A stretch of DNA of 64,000 nt, taken from contig NZ_JACHCZ010000001.1 in NCBI RefSeq assembly GCF_014207255.1, positions 186,001 to 250,000 on the forward strand, given 5' to 3'. Origin of the DNA: Pseudomonas sp. JAI120. GTDB taxonomy: Bacteria; Pseudomonadota; Gammaproteobacteria; Pseudomonadales; Pseudomonadaceae. Position 1 is the stretch's first letter, and each line of letters begins with the position of its first letter. The notes beneath the pieces are model-generated. The model made no database searches. It was not told the DNA's origin and saw nothing but the letters and a program-made list of their open reading frames with translations. The translations under genes were made by a program, and so were the position numbers. Positions 63,266 to 64,000 of this stretch are shown here, one piece after another.

Positions 63266-64000
63266 ATGTCAGGTAAATTCGCTAATCAGGTTGCAGTCGT
63301 CACCGGCGCATCCACCGGGATCGGGTTTGCGATTGCGCAGGGTTTGATTGCCGAGGGAGCCAAGCGTGTTTACATCACTGGGCGTTCTGCAGCCACGCTG
63401 GAGGCGGCGGTGGCCAAGCTTGGCGATAGAGCGGTCGCGGTCATTTCCGATGTCGCCCGCCAGGCTGATCTCGATAAGCTCAAGGCAATAATCGAAGCCC
63501 GCAACGATCAGTTGAACTCTGTGTTCGCCAATGCGGGTATTTGTGAAAAAAATCCGCTGGGCGAGACCACCGAGGCGGCTTATTTCAACATGTTCGACAT
63601 CAACGTGAAGGGCGTTTTTTTTACCGTCCAGACGTTGATGCCGTTGTTGAAAAATGGCGCTTCGATCGTGTTGACGGCATCTATTTGCTCCAGCAATGGG
63701 ATGGAAGGGCTGAGTCTCTACAACGCTTCCAAGGCTGCAGTGCGGTCCTTCGCAAGGACTTGGGCCAACGAACTCAAAGATCGCAAGATTCGAGCGAATG
63801 TTCTGAGCCCTGGCTTCACTCGCACCCCTCTGATGGATAACGGCTTGAAGATGAGCGAAAGCGACATTGTCGCGCTGCGCCAACATGTCGAGCAGATCAC
63901 TCCGCTGGGGTATATGGCCCAGCCTGAAGAAATCGCCTCCTCAGCGCTGTTCCTTGCATCCGCCGATGCGAAATATGTCAACGGTGTGGAGCTGATGGTC
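63266..64000 (+). CDS. Short-chain dehydrogenase/reductase, 3' end outside window
   Basis: The frame from the ATG at 63266 (GAGGAG site upstream) is open to the last base, giving 245 codons. Cofactor motif TGASTGIG is at residues 14-21, then the NAG near residue 90, catalytic Ser in LTASICSS and the Tyr-x3-Lys in LYNASK. SPGFTRTPLMDNG follows and the C-terminal LFLASADAKYVNGVELMV is nearly the end of a typical 250-residue SDR, so little is missing. It is divergent from the DHA2 exporter with a LysR-like site between. It likely modifies the compound exported or sensed. Confidence 0.93.
   Translation, partial: MSGKFANQVAVVTGASTGIGFAIAQGLIAEGAKRVYITGRSAATLEAAVAKLGDRAVAVISDVARQADLDKLKAIIEARNDQLNSVFANAGICEKNPLGETTEAAYFNMFDINVKGVFFTVQTLMPLLKNGASIVLTASICSSNGMEGLSLYNASKAAVRSFARTWANELKDRKIRANVLSPGFTRTPLMDNGLKMSESDIVALRQHVEQITPLGYMAQPEEIASSALFLASADAKYVNGVELMV

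Overview
The window looks like chromosomal DNA of a Pseudomonas of the fluorescens/chlororaphis type. Supporting signs are the GC-rich coding style, an OxdA-amidase-nitrile hydratase-P47K cluster of the P. chlororaphis kind, a Pseudomonas-style glcDEFG-glcC locus, a REP-like palindrome, an OprD-family porin remnant and an accessory-rich mosaic in which many genes are cut short. The taxonomy is inferred from gene content only.

Left third (1-17.4 kb). The 5' part of a PAS-domain sensor lies at the edge. Next comes a full aldoxime-nitrile pathway on the minus strand: aldoxime dehydratase, amidase, iron-type nitrile hydratase alpha and beta, and a P47K/CobW activator. A divergent AraC-type regulator sits beside it. 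Two matching sites made of repeats spaced 21 bp stand upstream of the dehydratase and the amidase. An XRE-cupin regulator with a DMT exporter, an ABC exporter and a deletion scar with two gene stumps follow. The glycolate oxidase operon glcDEFG has its divergent regulator glcC and two identical CTGGT-N3-ACCAG palindromes.

Middle (17.4-33 kb). This part holds a large secreted hydrolase-like protein, a MAPEG protein, an SDR/TetR pair with a clear operator, remnants of a hydroxyacyl-CoA dehydrogenase and an OprD porin, and an internally shortened AraC regulator. An inositol/sugar-type catabolic operon (Gfo/Idh dehydrogenase, sugar-phosphate isomerase, MFS sugar porter) has a divergent LacI regulator. 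A LysR-controlled set of three enzymes (alpha-beta barrel-like protein, tautomerase, metallo-beta-lactamase-fold hydrolase) comes next. The stretch ends in a graveyard of stumps: an MFS fragment, a DMT fragment paralogous to the intact gene near 9 kb, an ISL3-like transposase remnant and a DUF190 stump.

32.8-50.8 kb: an ion and stress block with transposase remnants at both ends. It contains a universal stress protein, a P2-type cation ATPase, an LtaS-like sulfatase, NhaA, a TAXI-type TRAP transporter with DUF1850, a convergent DctPQM TRAP transporter, a frameshifted UspE-like protein and a TerC-family membrane protein.

Right end (50.8-64 kb). A 1079-residue UPF1-like SF1 helicase has a C-terminal orphan fragment upstream. 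An epimerase overlaps a MerR regulator tail to tail, and an aldehyde dehydrogenase remnant is cut by an IS3-type fragment. A compact module follows: GNAT acyltransferase, chorismate mutase and a natural fusion of a beta-hydroxyacid-dehydrogenase-like domain to an alpha/beta hydrolase, then a LysR regulator, a DHA2 efflux pump and an SDR running off the edge. The fusion/chorismate mutase/GNAT module and the helicase locus are the best candidates for poorly described systems.
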